A DNA stretch of 64,000 nt from Elusimicrobiota bacterium (GTDB lineage: Bacteria > Elusimicrobiota > Elusimicrobia > Elusimicrobiales > Elusimicrobiaceae): assembly GCA_009778915.1 (NCBI GenBank), contig WRFH01000001.1, positions 186,001 through 250,000 on the forward strand, written 5' to 3'. Of the stretch, positions 1-8,283 are shown piece by piece; the stretch's first letter is position 1, and each line of letters begins with the position of its first letter. The notes under the pieces are model-generated. The model was not told the origin of the DNA. It made no database searches and saw only the letters and a program-made list of their open reading frames with translations. Position numbers and translations under genes: made by a program.

Positions 1-1
1 C

Positions 2-478
2 AGCGCGGAAATCAAACAAAAAATCGCGATGCTCCGCCGTTACGTTCCGGACATGGGCCTTCGCACAAATTTTATAGCCGGCTTTCCCGGCGAGACTGAT
101 GAAGATTTTGAAAAACTTAAAAAATTTATTGCGGAAATAAAATTTAATAACGTCGGAGTTTTTGCTTACAGCAAAGAAGACGGCACCGCCGCCGCGTCGA
201 TAAAAAACCAGATTCCGCAAAAAATAAAACTCGCGCGCGCCGCGGAACTAACCGCCGCGCAAAGCCGCGTCGTTGACGGGATTAACAAAAAACTGAAAAA
301 TAAAACCGTCAGCATAATGCTTGACGCGCGGGAAAGCGGACGCATGGAATACGACGCGCCGGACATCGACGGCCGCGTGCGCATAATAAATAACAAAAAA
401 TATAAACCGGGCGACATTGTAAAAGCTAAAATAATTTCCGCCGCAGGTTATCAGCGCACTGCTAAAATATTGCCGTAA
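2..478 (+). CDS. rimO: RimO-type methylthiotransferase, C-terminal part
   Basis: This is the 3' end of a gene that starts before the window; the frame is open from base 2. RimO is a radical SAM enzyme that methylthiolates an aspartate of ribosomal protein S12. The visible part holds the end of the radical SAM domain (RTNFIAGFPGETDEDF), the GVFAYSKEDGT segment typical of RimO, and the C-terminal TRAM domain with the DAPDIDGRV motif that binds substrate. The N-terminal cysteines lie outside the window. MiaB is the main alternative, but the FAYS..DGTAA and APDIDG motifs fit RimO better. The last 17 bases overlap the 3' end of the convergent porin-like gene. Confidence 0.85.
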   Translation, partial: SAEIKQKIAMLRRYVPDMGLRTNFIAGFPGETDEDFEKLKKFIAEIKFNNVGVFAYSKEDGTAAASIKNQIPQKIKLARAAELTAAQSRVVDGINKKLKNKTVSIMLDARESGRMEYDAPDIDGRVRIINNKKYKPGDIVKAKIISAAGYQRTAKILP

Positions 479-1613
479 TTTCCATGCCAAAGTTAAACTG
501 CGCTGTATCTTTTCCGCCGTTATAAGCAGGAAATGTTCCCCATGAATATCTGGCTTCCGGTCTGACATAAAACCATTCAGCCGGTTTATAAGTTATATTC
601 GCGGTCGCCGCGTAACTGTTTTTATTTTCATGGTAATAAGCGGTCCATTCCGCGCGCAGCCCGCCTGAAAAAGCTTGGTTTATTTTATATACCGCGTACT
701 CCGTGGCGCCGTAAATATTATTAACCGGCAATCCGCCGGAGGGGGAATGGTTGTCTTGGTTATAATAAGCCTCTGTCACCAGACGCAAATTCTTTGCCGG
801 CATAAACTGGAAAAGCAGATTATGAAAATAGACAAACGCGCCAGCCGGCACAAATATACGCGCGCCGCCGTCTGTATTGCCTCCGTACCGCCCGCCGATA
901 AACGAATAAGAAATAGTTGTATTTTTGCCGGTGTTTATATTTGCGGCGCCTGAAAAAAAGTAGTCTTTATAAGGATTATCAAACCCGCTGTCCAGGCCGG
1001 AATAAGCCGCGGCCGTAAAATCAAAAGGCCCGAAACTTTTTTGAAGCATACTTCCGGTGGCGGAAGACGGCAGCGACAGCGTATAAAAAGTTTTGGAATA
1101 GAAATTATTCTGAGTCGCGTCCACGCTTTCATAACCAACGAACGAAAAAAAGCGGCCGGCCGTGAGTTTCCATTTATAGTAAGCTATTTCAATATATGTC
1201 TGCGGCAGGGCAAGCCCGTAAATGCCCGGAGAAGGATAACCGCCGCGGAAAAAATTTGAATCCCAGTATTTTTTTACGCTGCCGTCCTGCCGCAGATAAT
1301 CACTGTTATTTGCGGAGGCAAAAAAAGCGTCGGTGCCGTAAAAAGCGTCCAGACGGAAACCGAAATCAAAATCATTTGTTTCGGTCCGCGCGTCTTTTCC
1401 TAACCAAATCCACGCCTGATTAACGTTGAAATCCGGGTTTGTCATAAACCCCAAATCACCGTTGCCCTGCGCGCCGCGAGCGCCGTGGTCATTAGGGTAA
1501 AGCCCGGCCTGTATATGCGCGCCGAAATCCATAAAGCCGAGTGAGTGTCCTTCCTGCGCGTAAACCGGCGCCGCGAACAGCAAGATTAAAAATAAATTTT
1601 TTATTTTTAACAT
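462..1613 (-). CDS. Outer-membrane beta-barrel (porin-like) protein
   Basis: A 383-residue exported protein. It starts with a clear signal peptide (MLKIKNLFLILLFAAPVYA, cleavage after AYA or AQA) and continues as alternating aromatic/polar strands such as FDFGFRLDAFYG and YFVRPEARYSWG-like segments, ending in a hydrophobic residue plus Phe, as expected for a BAM substrate. The pattern resembles the putative beta-barrel porin-2 (OmpL-like, BBP2) family, which is my best assignment; the substrate is unknown. It converges on rimO with a short 3' overlap. It lies downstream of, and in the same direction as, two other exported-protein genes but is separated from them by a terminator, so it probably has its own promoter. 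Confidence 0.7.
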   Translation of the reverse strand: MLKIKNLFLILLFAAPVYAQEGHSLGFMDFGAHIQAGLYPNDHGARGAQGNGDLGFMTNPDFNVNQAWIWLGKDARTETNDFDFGFRLDAFYGTDAFFASANNSDYLRQDGSVKKYWDSNFFRGGYPSPGIYGLALPQTYIEIAYYKWKLTAGRFFSFVGYESVDATQNNFYSKTFYTLSLPSSATGSMLQKSFGPFDFTAAAYSGLDSGFDNPYKDYFFSGAANINTGKNTTISYSFIGGRYGGNTDGGARIFVPAGAFVYFHNLLFQFMPAKNLRLVTEAYYNQDNHSPSGGLPVNNIYGATEYAVYKINQAFSGGLRAEWTAYYHENKNSYAATANITYKPAEWFYVRPEARYSWGTFPAYNGGKDTAQFNFGMEITAIF

Positions 1614-1630
1614 ATTAAAAGTTTAACAAA

Positions 1631-1660
1631 AAAACCCCGTGTTTTGAACACGGGGTTTTT
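1631..1660 (-). terminator. Rho-independent terminator
   Basis: A 9-bp perfect stem (CCCCGTGTT / AACACGGGG, 1635-1643 and 1647-1655) is flanked by A and T runs on both sides. It sits just after the stop of the leftward gene ending at 1676 and before the porin-like gene. Confidence 0.85.
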
Positions 1661-1675
1661 AAATTTCAAAAATAC

Positions 1676-2143
1676 TTATCTCGCGGCGGTTCTGAAGAAG
1701 TTGCCTCTTGTCGAAACCATTTGCGGTTTGCCGGTCATTTTGTCCGCGTTTAAAACAATGTCTTTTGAATTAAGCGCGTAAGTACCGGCCGTGGAACCGA
1801 AAATATCGCCGGTTTTCAGCACGCCAAGGTTGCCGTGGTTGTTAATCTGCACTTCAAGTTTGACGTTGCCGTCAACCTCGCCCACCAGCAAATCTTTGGA
1901 ACCTATTTTGAACTGCAGCGGGAAAACGGGGTTAATAACGCGTTGGATAGCTATAGGCACGTCGGCCTCGTTTTTAACTATTATAGAACACGTATTGTTC
2001 TGCGCCTGCGCCACGGTAAGCAGTCTCTCGGGCACGGTCACGGTGCCGGAAAGAGAAAATTTATTCTCCACGGTTTTATTGTAATAAGTATAAGCGCAGA
2101 AAACTAAAGCGCCTAAAACTAACAGTGAGAAAAAGTTTTTCAT
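1676..2143 (-). CDS. Membrane-anchored CcmI/CycH C-terminal-domain-like protein
   Basis: 155 residues. An N-terminal hydrophobic anchor (residues 4-20, LLVLGALVFCAYTYY) is followed by a periplasmic domain that reads like the C-terminal domain of cytochrome c biogenesis factor CcmI/CycH: LSGTVTVPE, a bulky-hydrophobic strand CSIIVKNE, the PIAIQRV segment, FPLQFKIG and the GNLGVLKTGDIFG ending. In CcmI this domain binds apocytochrome c. No Ccm haem-lyase genes are visible nearby and the TPR domain normally found with it is absent, so a role in cytochrome maturation is only an inference. It may be a generic periplasmic chaperone-like domain. Confidence 0.5.
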   Translation of the reverse strand: MKNFFSLLVLGALVFCAYTYYNKTVENKFSLSGTVTVPERLLTVAQAQNNTCSIIVKNEADVPIAIQRVINPVFPLQFKIGSKDLLVGEVDGNVKLEVQINNHGNLGVLKTGDIFGSTAGTYALNSKDIVLNADKMTGKPQMVSTRGNFFRTAAR

Positions 2144-2179
2144 GTTTTTATAACCCGCCTAATTAATATTTATACAACT

Positions 2180-2647
2180 TTATTTTACGGCCGGAGCCCA
2201 TACATTGGCGCCGTAAACCCAGCCCTGGCAAACGGGATCGCCTGTCTTCTCAGGCCAGTCGGACACATTTAACCATCCGTTGCTTTTTGACAAAAACTTG
2301 AACGCGTAACCTTTTTCCACCGAACAGGCCACTTCCCCTGTCGAGGAAGCGGTTTTACGCACGTTTAAATCAGTCTTTGCGGCAACGCCTTTTGTTTTGC
2401 TCAGCGAAGTGTAATAAATCCACCCCGTATGTCCCGCGAAGTCTTTAATCTGCACCCATTTTTTGTCTTTGCTGACGGCGGTCATGGCGACGGGCGTGTA
2501 TTTCCACGCTTTCCATTTCACCGCGCATTTGGTGCCGCCGCAGGAGCGGATGTTTGCTTCAGCTATTCCGATGCTGGCATATTTTGCCGCCAATGCCGGA
2601 GCGGAAACTAAGGCTAAAAAAAAGATAATTGACAATAATCTCTTCAT
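2180..2647 (-). CDS. Exported protein with two bacterial SH3 domains
   Basis: 155 residues from the ATG at 2647. That start is chosen because AAAGGTGAG lies about 5 nt upstream; a GTG 9 nt earlier would bury this ribosome-binding site. It has a signal peptide (to about APALA) followed by two SH3b domains: the first with ANIRSCGGTKC and GWIYYTSLS, the second with LNVRKTASSTGEV and GWVYGANVW. SH3b domains usually bind peptidoglycan or metals, so a periplasmic wall-binding role is likely. Paired cysteines (SCGGTKC; AC and VC in the second domain) could form disulfides. No catalytic domain is present. Confidence 0.75.
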   Translation of the reverse strand: MKRLLSIIFFLALVSAPALAAKYASIGIAEANIRSCGGTKCAVKWKAWKYTPVAMTAVSKDKKWVQIKDFAGHTGWIYYTSLSKTKGVAAKTDLNVRKTASSTGEVACSVEKGYAFKFLSKSNGWLNVSDWPEKTGDPVCQGWVYGANVWAPAVK

Positions 2648-2717
2648 TTGTCTCACCTTTTACTAAAGTATAATCAAAATTCCAATAATTACAATATACA
2701 ATAATGATATCAAATTT

Positions 2718-3170
2718 TCACGAATGTTTTAAGGCCAGCAGGAACAAATATCTGCTGAGCCTGTTTATAAAGCGCAAAATATCAGCGTCCTGCAAAGGCA
2801 GTTCCGCGATATAAGTTTCCGCCAAACGGCATTTTGCGCGGGCTATGTGCAGCGCGGTCTCGGCCTCGTTTTTGCCGCTCAGGATAAAATGGCCGGGCGT
2901 TTTGTATTTCTTTTCAAGCGCGGCGGTCTTTTTCTCAATAAATTTTATGGTTTCAGGCGCCAATTCCGCCTGGCTGCCGGCCACTATGCCGCAGACCGCT
3001 GTTAAAAAATTTTGCAGTTTTTCCAAATCCGCTTCTTTGCTTTTTAATTTTGCATAGCCCAGCGCGGCCGTTAAATCATCCAAATGCGCAAGCGTTCTTA
3101 CGCGCAAATCGCTCTTTTTTACGCTGGTCTCGCTTATTAAATCCGTCAGCCCGACGTCCCCTTTTCTCAT
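2718..3170 (-). CDS. PduO-type cobalamin adenosyltransferase-like protein
   Basis: 150 residues, all helical. It matches the ATP:cob(I)alamin adenosyltransferase fold: an N-terminal ATP-binding segment (RKGDVGLTDL, where typical family members have TGDKGxTSL), KKSDLRVRTLAHLDDLTAALG, a central FILSGKNEAET segment and the helix ARAKCRLAE, corresponding to the RxxCRxAER signature, ending with INRLSRYLFLLA. The enzyme makes adenosylcobalamin from reduced cobalamin. The LFGG that usually follows TSL is missing and the final R of AER is T, so activity is plausible but not assured. The start has a good GAGGAGAG ribosome-binding site. Confidence 0.65.
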   Translation of the reverse strand: MRKGDVGLTDLISETSVKKSDLRVRTLAHLDDLTAALGYAKLKSKEADLEKLQNFLTAVCGIVAGSQAELAPETIKFIEKKTAALEKKYKTPGHFILSGKNEAETALHIARAKCRLAETYIAELPLQDADILRFINRLSRYLFLLALKHS

Positions 3171-3221
3171 ACTCTCCTCAAAATACTATAATATAATATA
3201 CCACAAAAAAGAGGACAAAAC

Positions 3222-3446
3222 ATGAAAGAAAAAGTTGAAAAAGTTATAAACTCAATACGCCCGATTTTGCAGGCTGACGGCGGGGATTTGGAACTTGTCG
3301 GCGTTGACGAAAAAACCGGCACGGTCCAAGTGTCGTTACGCGGCCGCTGCGGGTGCTGCCCGGCGTCCCAGATGACTTTAAAAGCGGTTGTCGAAAGCAA
3401 AATTAAACAGGAAGTGCCCGAAGTTAAAACCGTGGAACGCGTTTAA
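3222..3446 (+). CDS. Nfu/NifU C-terminal-domain Fe-S scaffold protein
   Basis: A 74-residue protein consisting only of the Nfu domain: ADGGDLELVGV near the N-terminus and a CxxC motif (C43-G-C-C46-P) that binds or transfers a 4Fe-4S cluster, followed by ASQMTLK and a helix ending in VPEVKTVERV. It is a likely iron-sulfur carrier; the window encodes several 4Fe-4S clients (IspH, NrdG, aconitase-like enzyme, RimO). An AGAGGAC ribosome-binding site precedes the start. It opens a four-gene operon in which each stop overlaps the next start. Confidence 0.85.
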   Translation: MKEKVEKVINSIRPILQADGGDLELVGVDEKTGTVQVSLRGRCGCCPASQMTLKAVVESKIKQEVPEVKTVERV

Positions 3447-4258
3447 TGCCGCTCATTGACCTTCACACGCATTCAAGATATTCCGACGGCATGACAAAGC
3501 CGTCGGAAGTCGTTGTCGAAAGCGCGAAGCGCGCCGTTTTGCTTTACGCGCTGACGGACCATGACACCACCGAAGGCGTTGAAGAAGCGCGCGCACGCGC
3601 CGCGAAATGCGCGATGAAATTTCTGCCCGGCGTGGAAGTAAGCACGTGCGAGCACGAGCATTTGCATTTTTTGGGTTTAGGTATAGATTTGCAAAACTCC
3701 GCTTTCCAAAAATTTTTAAAAGATAATTCCGAAGCGCGTATTATAAGAATAAAACGCATAATACAAAAACTTGCCGCCGCCGGCGTGGATATAACGGAGG
3801 AAGATGTTTTCGGCCGAGTGAGAGGTATAGTTTCCCGCGCGCACGTTGCGGACGCGCTCAGGCAAAAGGGCTTGGCGCAAAACCGGCAGGAAGGTTTCAG
3901 GAAATTTTTAGTAAAAGGCGCGCCGGGGTATGAGGCGCCTATCGGTGCCAGCGCCTGCGAAGCCATAGAAAAAATAAAATCCGCCGGCGGAAAAGCCGTC
4001 ATCGCGCACTCCGGTATAGTTAAGGATATTTGGGATTTTGATAAATGGGTTAAGTGCGGCCTTGACGGAATTGAGGTTTTTTATCCGTCGCATAATGAAG
4101 AAATGATACAGACTCTTTTGGATATTTCCGCGCGTTATAATTTATTCGTAACCGCCGGCTCCGACAACCACGGCCCCGGCAGCGGCAGAACTGCAAAACC
4201 CGGTATGGAAATCCCGGCAGCGCATTATGAATGGCTGCTAAAAATTTTTAATTTATGA
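3446..4258 (+). CDS. PHP-domain phosphatase (RNase AM / YciV family)
   Basis: 270 residues. The PHP metal site is visible as DLHTHSRYSDG near the N-terminus, ALTDHDTTEG, PGVEVS, then AVIAHSG and the C-terminal GSDNHGPG. This is the arrangement of YciV/TrpH-type PHP proteins, which hydrolyse 3',5'-nucleoside bisphosphates and trim RNA 5' ends. The insert domain between (IVSRAHVADAL) also fits this family. The start codon shares one base with the upstream Nfu stop and the stop overlaps the next start by 4 bases, so translation is probably coupled. Confidence 0.8.
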   Translation: MPLIDLHTHSRYSDGMTKPSEVVVESAKRAVLLYALTDHDTTEGVEEARARAAKCAMKFLPGVEVSTCEHEHLHFLGLGIDLQNSAFQKFLKDNSEARIIRIKRIIQKLAAAGVDITEEDVFGRVRGIVSRAHVADALRQKGLAQNRQEGFRKFLVKGAPGYEAPIGASACEAIEKIKSAGGKAVIAHSGIVKDIWDFDKWVKCGLDGIEVFYPSHNEEMIQTLLDISARYNLFVTAGSDNHGPGSGRTAKPGMEIPAAHYEWLLKIFNL

Positions 4259-4932
4259 AAATAATAGCGCACCGGGGCGCGCCTTTTTTTGCGCCGGAGA
4301 ATACGATTAAATCCTTTTTGCTCGCGCAAAATTTGGGGTGCGGTATTTTTGAGACGGACGTGCACATGTCGTCGGACGGCGCGCTTTTTATTTGCCACGA
4401 CGAAAATTTGAAAAGAACGTACGGCGTTGACGCGGAAATAAAAACGGCTCCTGCCGCCGCGCTCAGAAAATACGACGTGCCGGAACTAAGAGACCTGCTG
4501 GCGGTTTTGTCATCGCGCGCGGTGCTTAACGTGGAAATTAAGACGGACATTATTGATTATCCCGGAATTGAAAAAGTGGTGTTAAAAGAAATTTCCGCGC
4601 GGAAAGAAAATATTATAATTTCATCTTTTAATTTTAATACGCTTAAAAACGTGCGCGCTTTAGACGGTAAAATTAAAATAGGTTATTTGACGCGTGAGTT
4701 TGACGAAGCGCGGGCGCTGGATATTAAGCCGTTCTCTTTAAACATGAATTACAAAAGGATTACACCTGAAATTGTGCGCCGCGCAAAAAAACTGGGACTC
4801 GAAGTCTGGGCATACACCGTCAATGATTTTGAAATTTTGAAGAGTTTGGAAAGCATGGACGTTGACGCGGTGTTTTCTGATAATCCTTACGTCGCGCAGC
4901 CGCACGCTTTGGCGGACGGGGGAGTAAAATGA
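4255..4932 (+). CDS. Glycerophosphodiester phosphodiesterase
   Basis: 225 residues, a complete GDPD TIM barrel. Diagnostic motifs are HRGAPFFAPENT at the start, ETDVHMSSDG for the metal-binding E and D, and CHDENLKRT carrying the second catalytic His; the barrel ends with GLEVWAYTVND and DAVFSDNP. No signal peptide is seen, so it is probably cytoplasmic, hydrolysing deacylated phospholipid head groups to glycerol-3-phosphate. It overlaps both neighbours by 4 bases (ATGA). Confidence 0.85.
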   Translation: MKIIAHRGAPFFAPENTIKSFLLAQNLGCGIFETDVHMSSDGALFICHDENLKRTYGVDAEIKTAPAAALRKYDVPELRDLLAVLSSRAVLNVEIKTDIIDYPGIEKVVLKEISARKENIIISSFNFNTLKNVRALDGKIKIGYLTREFDEARALDIKPFSLNMNYKRITPEIVRRAKKLGLEVWAYTVNDFEILKSLESMDVDAVFSDNPYVAQPHALADGGVK

Positions 4933-6140
4933 CTTTTGAATTCTCCGTCGCTCTCAGATATCTCAACGCAAAAAAGAAGGGTTTGTTTGCGCTGCTCACC
5001 ACTATTATTGCCATCGCCGGCGTTTCCATCGGGGTGGCTACTCTTATTACCGCGATGGCCGTCATAAGCGGTTTTGAAACTACAATCAAAGAAAAGATTT
5101 TGGGTTCGCAGAGCCACATCATGGTCTTCGGGTATATGACGGAAGAAATTTATAAAGAAAAGCTGGCCGCTATTCTCGCGCTGCCGCAGGTCAAAGCCGC
5201 GTCCGCGGATATTTACGGGCAGGCGATAATCACAAAATCAGGTTCTTCGTCCGGCGTGATGCTGCGCGGGGTTAACCCGGAAACAGAAAAAAATGTCAGT
5301 AATATAATGGACTCTTTTGTGCAGGGTTCTTTTGAAAATACAGTGGGCGGCGCGCCGCCGCTGGTCGTCGGCTACGGTCTGGCGGAGAAATTAAATTTGA
5401 AAGTGGGCGACGACGTTGTGTTAATATCGCCGACGTCCGTCAAAACCAGCGCGGGCTCAATACCCAAAATGAAAAAATTTAAAGTTACCGGTATTATCAA
5501 AACGGGTTATTACCAGTTTGATTATACCGTCGGTTATACTGACCTTGCCGCGGCCAGCGATTTTTTAAATATGCAGGGCGGCGTAAACAGCATTGGCGTA
5601 AAACTTAACAATTTAAACGATTTGGGCGTCGTCGTCGATAAGATGCGCGGTTTTCTCAACGGTTACGCCGTCAGGACTTACGCGCAAATCAACAGCACTT
5701 TTTACGCTTCTTTGAAATTGCAGAAAGTGGTAATGTTTATAATTTTATCTCTTATAATTTTAGTCGCCGCGCTTAACATAGCGTCAAATTTGATTTTGCT
5801 AGGCAAGGAAAAATTAAAAGAAATAGGCATAATGCGCGCCATGGGCGCCGCGCCGAAAAGCATAAGCCGCATATTTTTATGGGAAGGCATGATGATATGC
5901 ACCGCCGGCATTTTGCTGGGCACGCTGCTGGCTTTCGCGCTTTGCTGGGTTATAAGCAGTTTTAATCTTATAAATCTGCCGCAGGATATGTATATGCTAA
6001 GCCGCGTGCCCGTCGATATAAGCGCGCGGGACGTGCTGAGCGTTATCGCCGGCAGTTATATATTATGTTTCGCGACGGCGCTGTATCCGGCGTTTCGCGC
6101 GGGGAAAGTAAAACCCATAGACGCTATCCGTTACGGTTAA
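4929..6140 (+). CDS. LolC/LolE-type ABC transporter permease
   Basis: 403 residues with one N-terminal membrane helix (LLTTIIAIAGVSIGVATLIT), a large periplasmic MacB-PCD-like domain, and three C-terminal helices with the FtsX-type ending. The N-terminal ALRYLNAKKKG and GIMRAMGAAPKSISRIFLWEG segments are typical of lipoprotein-releasing permeases LolC/LolE, which extract lipoproteins from the inner membrane for transfer to LolA. The matching ATPase (LolD) is not in this window. It is the last gene of the Nfu-PHP-GDPD operon; the following gap contains a repeat and then a separate signalling operon. Confidence 0.8.
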   Translation: MTFEFSVALRYLNAKKKGLFALLTTIIAIAGVSIGVATLITAMAVISGFETTIKEKILGSQSHIMVFGYMTEEIYKEKLAAILALPQVKAASADIYGQAIITKSGSSSGVMLRGVNPETEKNVSNIMDSFVQGSFENTVGGAPPLVVGYGLAEKLNLKVGDDVVLISPTSVKTSAGSIPKMKKFKVTGIIKTGYYQFDYTVGYTDLAAASDFLNMQGGVNSIGVKLNNLNDLGVVVDKMRGFLNGYAVRTYAQINSTFYASLKLQKVVMFIILSLIILVAALNIASNLILLGKEKLKEIGIMRAMGAAPKSISRIFLWEGMMICTAGILLGTLLAFALCWVISSFNLINLPQDMYMLSRVPVDISARDVLSVIAGSYILCFATALYPAFRAGKVKPIDAIRYG

Positions 6141-6183
6141 AAAACGGCAACGGCTCCCAAATCTTTGGCGGATTTTGAATTTT

Positions 6184-6374
6184 TCCCCTCTCCCTAGAAG
6201 GGAGAGGGCGGGGTGAGGGTTTGGAACACAATATATACACGGCATATTGATGTGTCGTTCATCAACTTAGGATTTTCATCTTATCGGCCCCGGAAGGGCG
6301 GGGCCTTGAACAAATTAAAAATACATTTTGTGTTTCAAAACCCTCACCTGTGTCCTCTCCCTGTCAGGGAGAGG
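6184..6374. repeat. Family A palindromic repeat, two facing copies
   Basis: The left part (6184-6315) begins with a hairpin CTCTCCC..GGGAGAG, then GGGGTGAGGG, and ends near CTTATCGGCCCC. A ~130-bp stretch at 52388-52516 shares this order. The right part (6329-6374) is the start of the element in opposite orientation (CAAAACCCTCACC..CCTCTCCC). No ORF is supported here. Shorter relatives occur at 24090 and 41355. Confidence 0.65.
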
Positions 6375-6387
6375 AAAAAAATCGGAT

Positions 6388-6428
6388 AATATTCTACTTA
6401 ATTTTATTTTAAAATTAAGTAGAATATT
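6388..6428 (+). promoter_or_regulatory. Perfect 19-bp AT-rich palindrome before the sensor kinase
   Basis: Arms 6388-6406 and 6410-6428 are exact reverse complements around a TTT centre. The element ends 7 nt before the kinase start codon. The region between has no Shine-Dalgarno. It could be an operator, a cruciform or an mRNA hairpin; there is no T-run directly after it, so a terminator is less likely. Confidence 0.5.
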
Positions 6429-6435
6429 TCTATAT

Positions 6436-8283
6436 ATGCCCGTCAAATCTAAAAGTCTTTTTTACGCCATCGTAAAAGTGCTGCTGCTGGCCGCGTTGAT
6501 TCCGGCCGCGGTTTCCGGCTTTTATATGATGGAAATGGATTCGCGCATAATAAAAACCGAACTTATCGACAAACAGAGTTTTATGAATATTACCGTCGAA
6601 AATTCGGTCCGCAGTTATCTTGGCAGAAAGCGCGGCATGCTGCGCTCTTTTTTAAGTCTCTATGAAATTTTCGCAAACGACCGACAGGGCGGCATAGTAA
6701 AAAAAGATTTGGCGGCCATAACCAGAATTAATCCCGATATCATCGCCATAGGTTTTATGGACGCGAACGGAGTTATGAAAGCGTCCGAAGGCACGCTTGA
6801 TTTAAGCCCGGGCCGCAGCGGCGAACTTAACGCCGTCAAATACCTGTGCATAAACAAAGGGGAAGATTATATAGGCGTCATAAAAGACGACGGCGCGGTC
6901 AGGAGCATGATTATTGCCGTTCCGTATAAAGTTAAAGACGCCGTAAAAGGCGCGCTTGTGGCGCGTTTTGATATCGCCGAAATGTTTGAAAGTATTTCGG
7001 AAAATTTTACCGGGGACGTTTTTTACGGCCTTTTCACGCAGGACGGTAAAGTTTTAACTTCGTCCCAGCCCGTCACTGAAGATATTAAAAACGCTTTTGT
7101 GAAAATGCAGGGCAGAAGCAGCAGGGAATTCAGATTTTCGGACGGCAAAAAATATATAGTCACCGTCAGCATGATAAGCGCGACGGGCTGGGTGGTTTAC
7201 GTGCAGCAGCGGTCCGTGCCGAGGAGCGCGCTGTTTTTTAAAAACTATTACGCCATGCTTATTGCGGCGGCAATGATAATTTTTGTAATTATTTTTGTTT
7301 TAATTCTGAGTAAAATAGCGATAAAGCCCATAGTCGAGCCGGTTAAAATGCTTGAAGAAGCGGCGGATAAAATAAGCCGCGGCAAATATGATTCTCTGCC
7401 GGAGCCCGAACAAATGTCCGACAACGAAGTGGGCGACTTGGGCCGCGCTTTTATAAAAATGGCCGCGTCTCTTAAAGCGCAGAGCGAAGAAATTCATGTG
7501 GCCAAAGAAGAACTGGCCGACGAAAACACCGTTTTGGAAAAACGTGTTGACGAACGCACGCGCCAGCTCGCGCATACGACGGATGCGCTGGTTAAAAGGG
7601 AGCGTCTGGCCGCGATAGGCGAAATGGCGTCTATAATCAGCCATGAAATAAGGAACCCGCTTGCCGTCATCAGCAATTCCGCGAAACTTATTAAAGCGCT
7701 TTGCAACAGCAGCAACCCGAAACTTGCAAAACAGTTTGAAATTATTGACAGCGAAATTAAACAGGCTAACAGAATCGTCGAAGAAGTGCTGGGTTACGCG
7801 CGGGACAGGAAACAGATTTTAAGCGAAGTCGGCATAAATTCGTATATTAAAGACATTCTTTCGATACAGTCGCTGCCGGAAAAAATTAAAGTGGAAACCG
7901 CTTACGATGAAGTTGACGCTCCCGTCCGCATAGATTTGGAAGAAATGAAACAGGCCGTCATCAACCTTCTCAACAACGCCGTAGACGCTATGAACGGTTC
8001 CGGCACGCTGGGCATAGGCACGAAAGTCGGCAAAACGGCGGTCTGCGTTTACGTGTGCGACGAAGGCGCCGGCATGGGCGCGGACACGCTGATGAAAATT
8101 TTTACGCCGTTTTTTACGATGAAGGCGCGCGGCACCGGCCTCGGCCTCGCCGTGGTAAAAAAAGCCGTCGCTAACAACCGCGGCAAACTTTTTGTGGAAA
8201 GCGTTAAAGGCAAAGGCTCAAAATTTATGATATTTTTAAGGAAATCCGAAAATGGAAAAACAAGCCAAAATATTAATAGTTGA
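6436..8283 (+). CDS. Membrane sensor histidine kinase with periplasmic Cache-like domain
   Basis: 615 residues from the ATG at 6436; a longer reading frame upstream runs through the palindrome and repeat and is rejected. Order: membrane helix (about 10-30), a periplasmic double-Cache-like sensor (about 35-270), a second helix (about 271-293), HAMP (about 294-350), coiled coil, HisKA with ISHEIRNPLAV (phospho-acceptor H403), and HATPase with NLLNNAVDAM, DEGAGMG and GTGLGLAV. Its last 32 bases overlap the start of the receiver-kinase gene. It probably senses a small ligand, as Cache domains do, and feeds the downstream proteins; the ligand is unknown. Confidence 0.85.
   Translation: MPVKSKSLFYAIVKVLLLAALIPAAVSGFYMMEMDSRIIKTELIDKQSFMNITVENSVRSYLGRKRGMLRSFLSLYEIFANDRQGGIVKKDLAAITRINPDIIAIGFMDANGVMKASEGTLDLSPGRSGELNAVKYLCINKGEDYIGVIKDDGAVRSMIIAVPYKVKDAVKGALVARFDIAEMFESISENFTGDVFYGLFTQDGKVLTSSQPVTEDIKNAFVKMQGRSSREFRFSDGKKYIVTVSMISATGWVVYVQQRSVPRSALFFKNYYAMLIAAAMIIFVIIFVLILSKIAIKPIVEPVKMLEEAADKISRGKYDSLPEPEQMSDNEVGDLGRAFIKMAASLKAQSEEIHVAKEELADENTVLEKRVDERTRQLAHTTDALVKRERLAAIGEMASIISHEIRNPLAVISNSAKLIKALCNSSNPKLAKQFEIIDSEIKQANRIVEEVLGYARDRKQILSEVGINSYIKDILSIQSLPEKIKVETAYDEVDAPVRIDLEEMKQAVINLLNNAVDAMNGSGTLGIGTKVGKTAVCVYVCDEGAGMGADTLMKIFTPFFTMKARGTGLGLAVVKKAVANNRGKLFVESVKGKGSKFMIFLRKSENGKTSQNINS

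Noticed and set aside
3446-6140. Phospholipid-recycling pathway made of the PHP, GDPD and Lol genes
   Set aside because: The genes are coupled, but the PHP protein's expected substrates are nucleotides and the Lol ATPase is absent; co-transcription alone does not support a shared pathway.
6328-6435. N-terminal extension of the sensor kinase
   Set aside because: It would be translated from repeat and palindrome sequence; the start at 6436 gives a normal membrane helix at the N-terminus.
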